From the NCBI GenBank assembly GCA_026225945.1, contig JAMJFZ010000698.1:62001-126000 (forward strand): a stretch of DNA of 64,000 bases, in the 5' to 3' direction. Under the pieces are notes generated by a model. It did no database searches. It was given only the letters and a program-made list of their open reading frames with translations, and had not been told where the DNA came from. The DNA comes from Cricetomys ansorgei. Its lineage: Eukaryota; Chordata; Mammalia; Rodentia; Nesomyidae. The number at the start of each line of letters is the position of its first letter. Position 1 is the stretch's first letter. A program made the position numbers and the translations under genes. Shown piece after piece: positions 34,101 through 45,723 of this stretch.

Positions 34101-37100
34101 ATCTATGTCACATTGATGAAAACAAACCCAAGCATGACTTAAAATTAGCAGACACATTCATACCTAAAAACTTCTATTTTCAAATATCAGAGAATGAAAC
34201 AGTACCCTGTACTGATAGTCATGATTTGTTCTTCCTTACTAGGAGTTGTATAGTAATGGGCTTAGAGTGAGAAGCCAAGGGTTATTGTCCTGGGGAATAT
34301 ACATGTGTTACTATGATAAATTACTGCACTGAGATAATACATAACCCACCTCTGAAAATCTCTTTGGCCATTGTATCATCTTCTCAGATATAGACAACTG
34401 TTGACCCTGGGGAGCATTGGGAGAAAAGGATCCTACTTTAACCTGTAGTCCAAGACCCTTTGGGAAATTCCAGAAGTTGAGAATGTCATACTTAGCATCT
34501 AACTTCTGTTTCCAACCTAAAGCCATGTTGTCTCCCACACTGAGCTTCCTCAGGAAAGGGTGAAGCTGAAAGAGACGCAAGAACATTTTTATAGCAGGTT
34601 TGAGAGTTTGACGAGAAACAAATTATAGAATGACTCTCCTTGCTGATAGTCTCTGCTGTAAGACAGAATACTAACAGAGGTATGACTGAGGATGAACTCT
34701 GGTTGCCTGGGTTAAAAGGATGTCATTCTACCTCTGATAGGACAGTCAGCTAAAGAAAGCAGTCTACCCAAATCAAGTCAGGAATCAATGAGTATTGATT
34801 GACGCAAACCTCAATTTCTCTAAAACAAACCTGTACCCAATCACTTTCAGTGTGTATTCAGGAGTTCAGTGAGTGCAATGTGGGTACTGAAACTGAGTTG
34901 TTGTTAAAAGTAATCATTCAGGTCCTGATACCTAGTGGTAATGAACTATCATTGTTCCACTCCCCATTTTATGAGGTACACGAAAGAATTAAGAATTTTC
35001 TAATTCAAACTATTCCCATGAGAAGATTGTGACTTTATTTTTGACACAAACTTGATTTCCACAGAAATCATTTGCCAGTTGCCACTTGTAACCCATTCCT
35101 CAGCCATAGGCACATACATATCTGCACTATCTGTAAGGTGAGCCAACTGGTAAAGACTGTCTTGAGATTTTAATATATAATATATTAAATATGCAATATC
35201 TAATTTGATGCCTTTGGAAACACTCAGGATTTCATATTGCTGATGCTCCAATACAATAGAAGAGACAGTACCTGCCAGGGAAAGAACATCATTTCTTCCC
35301 CATTTCCATCTGGTTGCATTTGTACTCGCTGCAGACTCATCTCATGTAGACTGTGGGCCACAGCATACACAGCATTGTAGATGTTGTAGCTCTCTTCACT
35401 CATGTCCGTGTCAAAAATATCTTTAGGCAGGAATTCCAAGGAAGCATTGGGTTGGCAGCCCTCCAAGAGCTGACAATCAGGCTCTGAAAGTGAGCATTTG
35501 AAGAAAATATGCCACAACTTAGGAAGATAAATGTCTTCTGGGTATTTGTAAGGATTAACTGTTTGGATAAAATTTTTAAATTCAATAAACTGCTCATATT
35601 GGTGTTTAAAAATGAGACTTCCATGGAATGAATCTAGCAAGAAATAATCACCATGGTTAGTCGCTTCCCATTGAGAGTTCAGGACCCAGACTTTCCCTAT
35701 GAAAAGATGTTGCCCTAGGTATCGCATTAAACCTTGTAGAGAATCAATGTCACCTAAAATGATGATGGTATTTGCCAATGATTCCTGAATGTTCCCCAAA
35801 TTTTTGGAGAGTTTACTTGAAAATGAAGTCCAGGTACCTGGGATCATTTCCACAAAAGCTATGCAAACATCATGATTCTCCATATTTTCTCTTAAATCAA
35901 TCAGAAACTGACTTCCACTATGTTCATCTTGGAGAAGCAGACCAATCCAGGTCCAGCCAAAATGAAGCATCAAAGAGACCATGGCAAAAGGCAAAACTGT
36001 GCTTTGTGGTGCCATCTGGTAGAGAGAATTATACTGTCCTCGGTCACTCAAGATAGAATCAAAAGGACCAACAGTAAGCTGAAGAGAAACCAGAATTAGA
36101 AACAAGAGGAAAAACAATGATATCAAACACAATCTCTGTACTGAAGTAACAATGCAAATCGTATCATGAGAATAGGTTCATCTTAATTGTAAAGATAAAT
36201 TTTCCACTAAATTTCCCAGAAAACTCCTGACCAGTGCTCTATTTCGATTAATCCTTCTTTTCTCATCAACCCCAGCCTTCTTCTTTCTTTTAATTTAACT
36301 GAAATGTGGACCCCTCTCTGATTGTCTGTACACTTGTCATTGATAGCTAAGTAATCCAAGCTTCCCTCATTTACATACACCTGAAATGTCACCAGTGTTG
36401 ATCTGGCTCTTTTTCCCTCTCCACTCCTCACCTGTGGGAATCTGTAGAGGTGCAGCAGTGACCCCATGTAGGCAGATGTGGCCCATGATGGCCCTGTGAG
36501 TGCAGCAGCAGAGTTGCTCTTCTTTCTACAGTTGTAATTCCAGGAGGGATTGTCCAGCCCTGTGAGCCAAATAAGGGCATTGGAGAGAATAGCTTTATCA
36601 TTATATGGGATGTTATAAAAATCAAATCCCAGAGATATATTTGGTAAAAGATGAGGGTTCCTGTTGATCTCCTCGATGGCAAATACCAGGGCCAGAACAA
36701 ACTGGTAGTTTTTAAATTTATATCTGCATAAATGGGAGAAAAATAAACCAGGGGAAGTCATAGATCACTCACAGATGCAGGTTTAATGCAATGATTTTTT
36801 AAATTAAATTATTAGTGTTTATATAAAATCCATACTTCAAAACTCAGAGATGCCTGATATTGAAGTGAATAGTTTGTGGTCATATGGTGAGATCATTTAG
36901 GAACGATTCTCTTTATAGACAATGCCAAGGCAGCTCACTTGCTCTTTTTGTATTTAGTATGCAAAAATTCAGCCCATGAATATGAATACAGCTTCTTTAA
37001 TAATCACATTGCCTGATGCATTTTTGAAATTTTAGCTTCTACTGTTAGAAAAAAAGCCAGAGTTACTTGATTAAGATACTCCCCAATATAATATCTTAAT

Positions 37101-37250
37101 CAAAGTTTGGTACTGAGTCAATCTGATGTGTGTAGATAAATAGTTGTCATTCTTTGACATTGTTTTCTTTGTGACTGTTTATGTTATCCTGTATCGCATG
37201 TGTATGTGTATAATGTGTGTGTGTATATTGTCTGTGTGTTTGTGTATGTG

Positions 37251-37286
<36 letters not shown>

Positions 37287-40200
37287 GTGTAAGAAAATGC
37301 TTCAGTATAAATCTTATGAGTGCAAACAGTAGGAAAACCTCCGTGGCCACTTTTGGCTTTACTCTATTTTCTGCAGAGTGTCTACCCTTCCCACTGCCTT
37401 GTATCTCTCTAATGCATACTTTGAGAGCTTCTTGTGTATCCATTTTCCTTATGCACAAAAGTTCTGGATTACAGATATGCACTCATGCATTTTCTGGGGA
37501 TATGGAGTTAGTTGAACCTGAAACGTTTTCATTGTCTGAGACATTCATCACTGTGGTATCAAACTCTGCAATTAAGAAAAGTAGGTTTCTTTCCAATATC
37601 ATTAATTAACAAAGCCTCAGGTGCCAGGCATTAGAAACTTTGTGCTGAGTTGTTTTCAGGGAAGTTCAAAGACTCCCTCCACACAATTCCCTTGGCTTAG
37701 TCCGAAAAATACAGTAAGACCCTATTGCTGAAGACTTTACACTCCTCATATGGTATGTGTGAACAACTATCTGAATTTACTGAAAGCCTCCATCATGAGG
37801 GCAGGCCCTCATAGTTACTGGAGTCACACGGGCTCACCATGGAGAAAATAAACCAGTGATTATATCCAGCTGCAAGGCCCATGAAACCACAATATTAATA
37901 AGCAGACCAAGATATTCTGGTAGGTGAAATACTGACACGGATAGCTTCGGATAACACAGAGTTACTTTACTGGACTTAGGGATGCTGTACAAGAAGAAAC
38001 TCCTGCCTGGCACTGTATCTGTACATTTAGACAACTACCTTTGGCTGAAAGCATGGGCCCTAGAGGAAAGACTGCTACTGCCAGTTTTCTAAACTCATAT
38101 AACTTCTAAATGTAATCTAACCTTAGCCTTCTGTCCACAGATCAGTACAGCTCTACTCTGTATAAAGAAATTTCTTTGTGCAGCAGACACAGACCATTAC
38201 AGGATGCCTGACTGGAAAAAGCCTCAGGGTTTCTTCCCCCAATCAATACATTCAAAACCACTGAATTTAAAGATGAGGAAACATTGTTGAAAAGGAGTGA
38301 GATGATGGTAGTGAGACAGAGCATAAGGACAAATGCTGCAAGACATTCTCTGCAAATTAAAGAAGATGACATGAAGAGGGTGTGTGCAGGCTGATTTCTG
38401 AGGATTTGGGAGGATGGTTTGGGTATTAATATGACTGAAATATATTATTTGAAATCCATTAGGTATGAATAAAATGTCTTTTCTTGGATATACTGTACTT
38501 TGAAGATTGTTTTTGTTGTTTAGAACTTGATGAAAAGACCCTCTTGCTAGAGACACTTTGTGGTTGAAATATAGAACGTGGAGCTATCAAGCTGCTACTG
38601 GATGGGAAACTCCACCCATATTGGATAGCTATCAAAGTCCTGAGTGGTTCTTTGCATGAGATCAGAAGGAAAGAATAGTCAATAGCCTCCAGCTGTGAGC
38701 CTTGCCAGCTGCAAAAACAACCGACCTAACAATAGCAACCGAAATGTAGTCTTGGTACTCAAAGCGTGCTCGGATTGACTCTCAGGCCCACGTCATGAGA
38801 AGAAACTCATACCTAGCAGTGTTATCTGGACCAAGAAAGTGTAACTAGTGAGTTTCAGGCCAGAGGTAGAATATAATATTATTCTGTTAAATGGACATAG
38901 CACTAAAACCTTTCCTAATAATTAATTGCTCAATCTGTACACCAGAGCTTCTATCAGCACTCATTAGGGAAACTTCTTCCTGCAGATGTAATTTAATAGA
39001 GAACTTCAATTGGTCATTTTGGAGAGAATCAGGCACTTTGCTGTGCTCAGCTCTTAAAGGGACATACATATCATACTCCTCCCCAGAAATTTCTTTGATC
39101 TTCCAGGAAGAGTAGGCAGAAAGATTGCAATGCCAGAGGAAGTAGGTAATTATAGGAAACCTATTTTCCAGAGTCCAGAGAAGTTGTGCATATGATTGCA
39201 CAGCATTGGTGACAGCATGCACAAGAGCTGCATAAGTGTGAGCCAGAAAAATTATCCTAGCACAGATGGAGACTTTAGAGAGAATTCCTAGCACTATCTG
39301 AGTACCTCTGATATTGGATAAGTAATGTTAGAGAGTTAGTTATCGTCAACGATGTGTCCCCTGGTGGGTTACCCACACTGCAGCAGATTTCAGTCACTAG
39401 AATAATTGAGGAACACCTACAGGGCTATTCAGGCAAGGAAGGAGTTTCATTGTTAATGTGTAAAGGAACTCTTCTGTGGAGCATTGCGTATGGGGAGACT
39501 TGAGAGGTGACAATAAAAATAAGCAATTTCAATATCTTAATTGATAAAAATATTTAAAAATTAGGAAAAATGCCTTATCCCCCAAAATCATAAATAAAAA
39601 TTACATATATTGAAGTGAATTAGGTGCACAAAACCACTTACTGATGGTAAACAAGAAAAATAAGTGTTTTTTCTCCTATAGTTAATGCAGATTTAAATAT
39701 GTTTGTACATGTAAAAGGCATCATGTTTAAGAATTTCATATATGTATGCAAGGTCCTTTGAGAGCAATTTAGTCATAATCCTTGTTATATTTCCATGGAA
39801 CTATCAGCAGTGGAGCATAAAGCCTCTGCACCCTAAGTCGTTATAGGGAGACGGAAACTTTTGTCACCAAATTTGATCATTTGATCGTGGATCCCTGCTT
39901 TTTACAATACAGCATATATCAAAGAATATGTAAACCTCACATACAATAAAAGAAAAGGTTTTTGAAGCTTTAACACAATATTATTAGAGTTTCAAAGAAG
40001 AACAAAGATTCCAAGGCAGGCAAAGACTGAACCATACTAGATCCCTAGAAGAGGACAATGGGGAGAGAAGGAGAAAGGAGAAAATAGTCAAGCCGGGCCT
40101 GAGCGACTTGACTATTAAGCATTATTCTCTTAAGCAAGAATAGAAGTCAGATACAGCTGGACAATCACCCACATGGCAAATAAGATGGCTTCAGAGGAAG

Positions 40201-41992
40201 AGAAAGGAGGCCAGAAGTATCACAGAAGCATCCCTAATTTCTGGCTGCCATCCAAAAGAAAGATACAGAAAAACAATTCAAGTTTAGGTTTTCTGAGTGA
40301 GCACTCAGTGGTGATCAGAACAAAGGACAGTCCTGACACACTCAGGTAGATACATGTTGTGATTTCAATATTTCACATTCTTTCAATACAATGAGTTGTA
40401 ATCGAGTTTGGATTTTTTTAGTTAAAATTGGTTTTGAGTAATACATGTAAAATGGCGAGATGTTTTAAACAGGCATAGTTATTCCTAAGGATTTTTGTCC
40501 ATGTGAAAACCTTAAGAAATTGTTGAAAATGGTGAAAAATCGAAGCATGAGACTATAGCTGTTCAGAAATATGTTTTAATAACTCATGGAATGTGCAGTA
40601 ATGTCAGTAGGATGATAATTGTGCCAGACTGTGCAACCATATCAGCAGGAAGGCTTAGAAATCATAGAATATTCTGTAGGAATAACTAAATGTTTTCTGC
40701 ATCACATTTTGTCCATTAGAAATCAGGGTATATCCTAATTGCCTTTCCAATTATACATACTACATGCAAGAGTGACATTGGATAATTTAATATTTTGTTA
40801 ATCACATCAGAGAAAATAAATCTACAAAGGTCTGAGCTGTTACTGAAGTAGAATGCAGTGGTAGGGTAGACACATCTATTCCTAGAAGTAAAACTTTGAG
40901 GAAAGTGGTAAAATTCCCACAGTGCTGACAATGAGAGCCATCAGCAGTCATTTCCGGGAGACCCTGTCCAGCACTCTTATACCTGAGACCTTAGTGTGTG
41001 TCTGATTGCCTGCTTGTGTTTGTGTTTCTTGCTGAGCTTAAATACTGTGGTTGAACTACATAAATTCTATTCTCTTTGTGACACATCATCAGAAAAAAGG
41101 AGCTCTCAAACAAGACCTGAGTGCCAATGAAAAAGACAAATGGAAGTTGAACAAAGTCCAGAACAGACATCAAAGTAGGTGTTTTCAAGTCAGCGAATGA
41201 AGGCAGATAGACCTCCACAAAAGAGTGTAAGGAACATTCAAAGATGACTCTGGCCATATGCAGAGAAAAGGCCACAGCCTGCAACTCACTGACAGAAGGA
41301 GAGCAGCTATGAGGTCACAGGCCATAATAGAGGGAAGACCTCAGAGTCACAGTACAGTTAGGGGAGGACCTATTTTCACTGCTAATACACAGAAGAGGGG
41401 AGAGATGGCGAAACAATCCAGGATGCCTTTATTTCTCTGAGTCGTGCTCTAGAATACTGGTGTTCTAATCTTTTTATTTCTTTGTTTTCAATTCCTAAAA
41501 ATTACAGTGTACATCTCTTTACATGTATGGAGTATTGCTCTTAAATCTTAGCCCTTCTTAAAATGATAACAAATGATAACAAAACCTTTCAATCCTGCTA
41601 CTAAAAATTACCTTAATAAAATGATATCAAAACCTTTCACTCTTGTTACTAAAAACAAATTGATAAATCATTTTTATGGCAAAGTTTGGTGCACATGTTC
41701 AAAACATTAATTATAAAATATCAAAAGTTTCATCGAGAACACCTCATGAATATGACAGCATAAACATGAGTTGAACAAGAAAAAAACAATAGGACACCGA
41801 TCAAAGTTCTTTGTGGAAAGACCACAAGCTCTCAACTCTACACAAAGAATGACAGGCTCTTAAGGACTGCCAGGAGTCAGAGAAAGAGTCTTCCACAGGA
41901 AAGAGTAGAACAGTTGCTTATTCATTAGCAAAGAGCCAGCCCTGAAAATATACATAGGTGTAACTGACCTGGTTGTATTTAGGACAATGTAT

Positions 41993-42038
<46 letters not shown>

Positions 42039-43416
42039 CCATGTAACAACGATTTTTTTTACATAGTCCATGAATTTGCAAGGAAGAAGGAACAGCTATT
42101 TTGGAAGTTGTGGAGGGAAGAAAGGAAAGAAGAAAGGTTACAATTATAATTTAAAAAAATAAAGTATTAAATTTTAAAATAAGTATCACACTGTAAAATA
42201 TTTTAGAATATGCTCCACGAAAATATTTTCACTTTTGATGTACAAAGAGATGAAGGATATATCTATCATAGAAAAGGAAATCTCTTATAATCCAAATTGT
42301 AAATAATAGTAACCGTATGGTACTTGAAATTTTTATCAAGCTGTTAACATAAGAAAGCTTCTATGGTTAGTGTCATCTACTTTCAAATATCAGTTCAACG
42401 GCATTTTTCAAGTAAATGCGAAGGACTGGTTTTCTCTCTCATACATTTCTAGACAAAATTTCAATTATAATTGGAAGAATATGATCCACCAGGAATAACA
42501 GATTTTACTATATGGGTTAACAGTATTGCTCAGCTAGTGCAGGCTCCTGCCACTGGATCTGAGTAGCTGAGTTTGATCCCAGCACTCACATGGAGGGAAG
42601 ATAGAGTATCCTCCCACAAATATTCTCTGAAATGCACAGGTGAGCTGGTGCATGAGTATACATGTCCCATACACCAAAAAATGATGCATGTGATAAAAAG
42701 AAGCCCTTTGAAAACCCTGCACCACATGCAGACCAATGGACTAGTTCCTGTGGCCAATGAAAGTAACTTGCATCAATTTGGAAACTTATATGTACTTCTA
42801 ACGTTCATATGTAACATTTCTAATCAATTATGATAGCCCGAAATGAAAATTCAGTTGTAAGACAGGGCCACAAAAACTAAGGTAGTGTAACCTAATGCCT
42901 CTCCACAACTTACAAATTTTGTAATCCTGACAATTAAAATGAATATTTTTATGCTTTAAAATTAGTAGAAACAATTGAAAAGAGACAGAGAAAGACAGAG
43001 ACTCAAAGAAATAACACATGGCCTCTTTGAAAATATATACGGATTCTCACACTGTAATAAAGAATGTAATCAGAAGCCTGAGAAAATGCTGTACACTTTG
43101 AGCTGCATGTACCCCTTCCTGTGCCCCACCCGGTATGAAAACATTAGGAAATGTGTTATACAATGGAAGATTTTGAGGGAGGAAATAAAAAGGGGAAAGA
43201 CACACATGTTAATATTTTTTAGTATCAGAAATATTTTCCTGTAACAAATTTGGTTTGATTTTACATTTGACTTAATAAGAAACAGCTCTAAGTGGCCACA
43301 GTCACAGTCAGTGTGTCCTGTGACCAGAGCCATGAAAAGGAGAAGAAATCTTTTTAGACATGCATGGAAACAATAGAAAATGGAAAATGAGTCTGAGACT
43401 CAAAGATTAGTATTTA

Positions 43417-43464
<48 letters not shown>

Positions 43465-44215
43465 TATAAGACAGCAGAGATATTTTGACAGCAAGTACTT
43501 GTTGCCCACTTCTACACCACACGGCACTACCCCTAAATCAGTGTTGTCTATCACAGGCAAACCAGTGAGTCTAGCATCACATCCGACTCTCAGGACTAAC
43601 AGATTTCAGTGGCATCGCCTCTTTTCACAGGAATTCGTAGAGACTTCAAGAACACCCTGAGGGAAAAGTTAACCTTTGATAAAACCATTCTTCCTCCGAA
43701 GACACGGCATGAGAAACTTGCAAAACTGTGGCTGTAAACGCACGGCAAAGTAAGATCACAAGATTTCACTTACCACACTTGGAAACAGAAATCAATAGCA
43801 AACTTGTGTCATCCGTTCTGAAAGAAGAAAAGAAGTGAGCAGGAACATAAAATTACATACTGATTTGAGGTCCGAAGAAGGGTTGACATGGAGACACAGG
43901 TAAGTAGCATGGAAGGTGGAATCCATACATCAGCTAGATCTTAATAAATATGAACTCTGAAACAGGACACGTGAGTCATGAAACTTACTCCATATGAAAG
44001 TCGTCGTAAAATTCTGGGTAATTTTCATCTGGAATATTTTTGCCTGAATCAAAAGATTGAATTGGGAAAAATGCACCAATCATCAGATCTCCTTCATGGT
44101 GAAAATTCTCGCTGATTTTAAAATCACAGATAGAGCTGTTATAGATAGACACAGGATCAGAATCATGCAAGATCCCGACCATAAAAACCCAAGGAAATAC
44201 TCTAATAAAACACAT
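30218..44215 (-). CDS. Vmn2r: V2R gene C, complete six-exon vomeronasal type-2 receptor (span)
   Basis: Class C GPCR pheromone receptor, paralogue of gene B. The coding sequence joins 44215-43989, 36723-36432, 36078-35272, 34565-34350, 32848-32725 and 31146-30218: 2595 nt and 864 residues. Exons 1-5 have exactly the same lengths and phases as in gene B, and introns 2 to 5 are nearly equal in size; intron 1 is about 1.6 kb longer. Domain order is signal peptide, Venus flytrap, cysteine-rich linker, seven helices. No internal stop or frameshift was seen. The stop (TAG at 30218-30220) falls 12 codons earlier than in gene B through one G/T difference. It is the last V2R at the right edge of the array. 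A TA repeat lies 62-117 bp 5' of the ATG. The member name cannot be assigned. Confidence 0.9.
31147..32724 (-). other. V2R gene C intron 5
   Basis: 1578 bp. The first ~110 bp is nearly identical to gene B, then similarity falls. No other feature recognised. Confidence 0.8.
32725..32848 (-). CDS. Vmn2r: V2R gene C exon 5: cysteine-rich linker
   Basis: 124 bp between acceptor CTTGTCAG and donor GTAAGC. It reads IPKSVCSESCGPGFRKVS, then VCCYDCTPCADNEISNET; six cysteines are conserved with gene B. Confidence 0.93.
32849..34349 (-). other. V2R gene C intron 4
   Basis: 1501 bp. It carries the paralogue of the old interspersed repeat at about 33,619-33,995. Nothing else recognised. Confidence 0.6.
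34350..34565 (-). CDS. Vmn2r: V2R gene C exon 4
   Basis: 216 bp, phase 0 at both ends. It encodes LHPFLRKLSVGDNMALGWKQ, NFWNFPKGLGLQVKVGSFSP and NAPQGQQLSISEKMIQWP. Same short length as gene B; five residue differences. Confidence 0.93.
34566..35271 (-). other. V2R gene C intron 3
   Basis: 706 bp, one base longer than in gene B. No feature beyond splice sites. Confidence 0.8.
35272..36078 (-). CDS. Vmn2r: V2R gene C exon 3: main ligand-binding exon
   Basis: 807 bp, phase 0. LTVGPFDSILSDRGQYNS at the start; VSLMLHFGWTWIGLLLQDE, GKVWVLNSQWEAT, LLEGCQPNASLEFLP and YNIYNAVYAVAHSLHEM follow; FFPWQ before donor GTACTG. The reading frame runs back through the acceptor into intron 2 to 36132, so the exon start is set by the acceptor (AAGAGAAACC reverse complement ...CTTCAG) and by alignment with gene B. 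Confidence 0.95.
36079..36431 (-). other. V2R gene C intron 2
   Basis: 353 bp, same length as in gene B. No feature beyond splice sites. Confidence 0.8.
36432..36723 (-). CDS. Vmn2r: V2R gene C exon 2
   Basis: 292 bp. Acceptor TTTATGCAG; encodes YKFKNYQFVLALVFAIEEIN, RNPHLLPNISLGFDFYN, CRKKSNSAAALTGPSWATSA and LLHLYRFPQ before GTGAGG. It keeps the canonical AIEEINRNP motif that gene B has lost. Confidence 0.95.
37198..37284 (+). repeat. (GT)n microsatellite
   Basis: Interrupted GT run, paralogous to 16,567-16,655. Confidence 0.95.
40490..41840. other. Segment present only in gene C intron 1
   Basis: Aligning the flanks (AACATGCATAATTCTTCACA and GACAGGCTATTCAGGAATGC in gene B, about 19,880-19,925) leaves about 1.35 kb extra in gene C. 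It is an insertion in C or a deletion in B. It is AT-rich, with a local duplication (about 41,580 and 41,629). No transposon ends identified. Confidence 0.5.
41580..41656 (+). repeat. Two-copy local direct repeat, period about 48 bp
   Basis: AAAACCTTTCAATCCTGCTA and AAAACCTTTCACTCTTGTTA begin two similar stretches 49 bp apart, each preceded by an AATGATA-like block. Confidence 0.7.
41995..42034 (+). repeat. (CA)n microsatellite
   Basis: Pure AC run of about 40 bp in gene C intron 1. At the matching place in gene B (about 20,050) there is only a short CACACACA. Confidence 0.95.
42526..42685 (+). mobile_element. Old tRNA-derived SINE (B2/B3-like), paralogous copy
   Basis: ATTGCTCAGCTAGTGCAGGC, then TGAGTTTGATCCCAGCACTC and a GGTGAGCTGGTGCATGAGTA block; corresponds to 20,563-20,735. 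Confidence 0.5.
43419..43462 (+). repeat. (TA)n microsatellite in gene C intron 1
   Basis: Pure AT run; not expanded in the A or B copies of the same intron region. Confidence 0.95.
43989..44215 (-). CDS. Vmn2r: V2R gene C exon 1: signal peptide and start
   Basis: 227 bp from ATG at 44215 to donor GTAAGT. It encodes MCFIRVFPWVFMVGILHD, then ICDFKISENFHHEGDLMIGA and EFYDDFHM; the last two bases begin a Glu codon. The leader is still hydrophobic but the cleavage region (SDPVSIY) is less typical than in A and B. A new NSS sequon lies at the likely mature N-terminus. About half of residues differ from gene B, making this the fastest-changing exon. Confidence 0.9.
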
Positions 44216-44276
44216 GTCTGACCAGCCAAAAGTCTGGGGATGCAGGTCCAGTGTCCAGGAGGTGTATGTGTATGTG

Positions 44277-44332
<56 letters not shown>
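44277..44332 (+). repeat. (TA)n expansion just upstream of gene C
   Basis: About 56 bp of TA, 62-117 bp 5' of the gene C ATG. Genes A and B have GTGTACATAC- and TATGTATAC-like unexpanded sequence at this exact point, with flanks (CAGGAGGTGTATGT and CTTAGCTCA) conserved in all three. Confidence 0.95.
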
Positions 44333-44333
<1 letters not shown>

Positions 44334-45561
44334 TTAGCTCAAGTGTTTGTGACCATTTGTGCTGCTAACTTTGTTGATGAGGGGGGGCTGCCACACCAAC
44401 CACTTTGAGTTTGTTCTGATGACTCATTCATTGCCATTGAGAATTCTGGAACTCTTTCTTCCTTTGGGCTCTGCATCTGTGGCCCTGTATTCATGTGAAA
44501 ACAAGGTGGAAAATATGTTTGTGGATCTTCTTCTCTAGCCACTGGGACTGTGATATCAGCTAAGACAACAGACAGTAAGAGCTCAGGGATGAACTCCTCT
44601 TTGGGTAATTTGGTCAGAAGTATGAAGCAAGAAACTTCGTGTGAAAATAACAGAAGTTGGTATAAACGTGCTACATCAGAAGATGCCATTCTGCATGTCC
44701 TGAGACAAGAGAAAGGGCCCAAAATCCCACACCAGACAAAACCAACCAAAACAAATGGCACATCAGGCTTTCCAAAACCAAAACCAACGTAAAACAAAAC
44801 AAAAAACAGTGAAGTCTCCCTTGCCTAGTGTTTGTAGGTGTTTATCAAATACCTTCTATGATACAACTACATATGCAGACCTTTCTGAGATCCTTTTCAA
44901 AAAACAAATTTCACGTCTATTGTCAACTATCAAAGTCTTGTGTTTCTTTTAGAATGAAGTGGAACAATTTTCAATTAATCCTATTTCCTCTATGCTATCT
45001 TCGCTCTGGTTATGACAACGCAATCTCCACAATGCTCGTTGCTAAATGAGCTCAGTCTGCTTGCCTCTGTTTCAGTGAACTATGCTCACAGCATGCTATC
45101 TACCACCTTACCATTGCCTCATCTCCTGTTCCTAGGTTCTCTTTTTCCACCCGACTCCTACCAACCAATCAGACACCTCTAGTAGTTACCACAGTGAGAA
45201 GCTTCATTTTCTTTCAGGCAACAAAAGAATATTAGGACACATTTGAAAAGGTCTCTCCTGTCACTCCATCTCCACATCACTTTTAAAATCTCACAGACAG
45301 GATATGAGTGTGTGGAAGCAAACAAAGGGAAATAACAATGAGATGAAATGTTTGAAAAATATTGATCATATGTGTGGCCCCAATTCAAGCCATTTTGTGC
45401 ACCTAAAAATTAATTACATGAATTAGGAAACCTATATTGTTTTATAACAAGTAATTATTCATCATCTAAAAAAACCTTGAAGAGTATAAACATGAATACA
45501 AACAGTAAAGTAGGCCATATAATAGCTATAGTTAGGGAGCATGATGATGGCCCACAGTTCT

Positions 45562-45564
45562 TGT

Positions 45565-45602
<38 letters not shown>
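45562..45602 (+). repeat. (GT)n microsatellite
   Basis: GT run with one GAGT interruption. Confidence 0.95.
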
Positions 45603-45604
<2 letters not shown>

Positions 45605-45723
45605 TCATAATAATTATTATGAACATTTTATGGGTGTAGAAAAACCTTAAGAAAAGCAACTGGAGAGACAGAAAGATGGAGACAAAAAGAGGGAGAGAGA
45701 GAACAGTATGTGTGAGTTACGTG

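Larger units (their letters stand above)
36724..43988 (-). other. V2R gene C intron 1
   Basis: 7265 bp. Contains a GT run (37,198-37,284), the SINE-like fragment (42,526-42,685), a CA run (41,995-42,034), a TA run (43,419-43,462) and an extra segment (about 40,490-41,840) absent from gene B intron 1. A 135-codon open frame at 38,887-39,294 (minus) is unrecognised and has no open counterpart in gene B. Confidence 0.7.

Noticed and set aside
44339..44797. Minus-strand frame upstream of gene C, with partial counterparts at 1512-1760 and 22,126-22,476
   Set aside because: The DNA is conserved among the three 5' flanks but the reading frame changes between copies; only short stretches (MNTGPQMQS) stay in frame. 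Treated as 5' flank.
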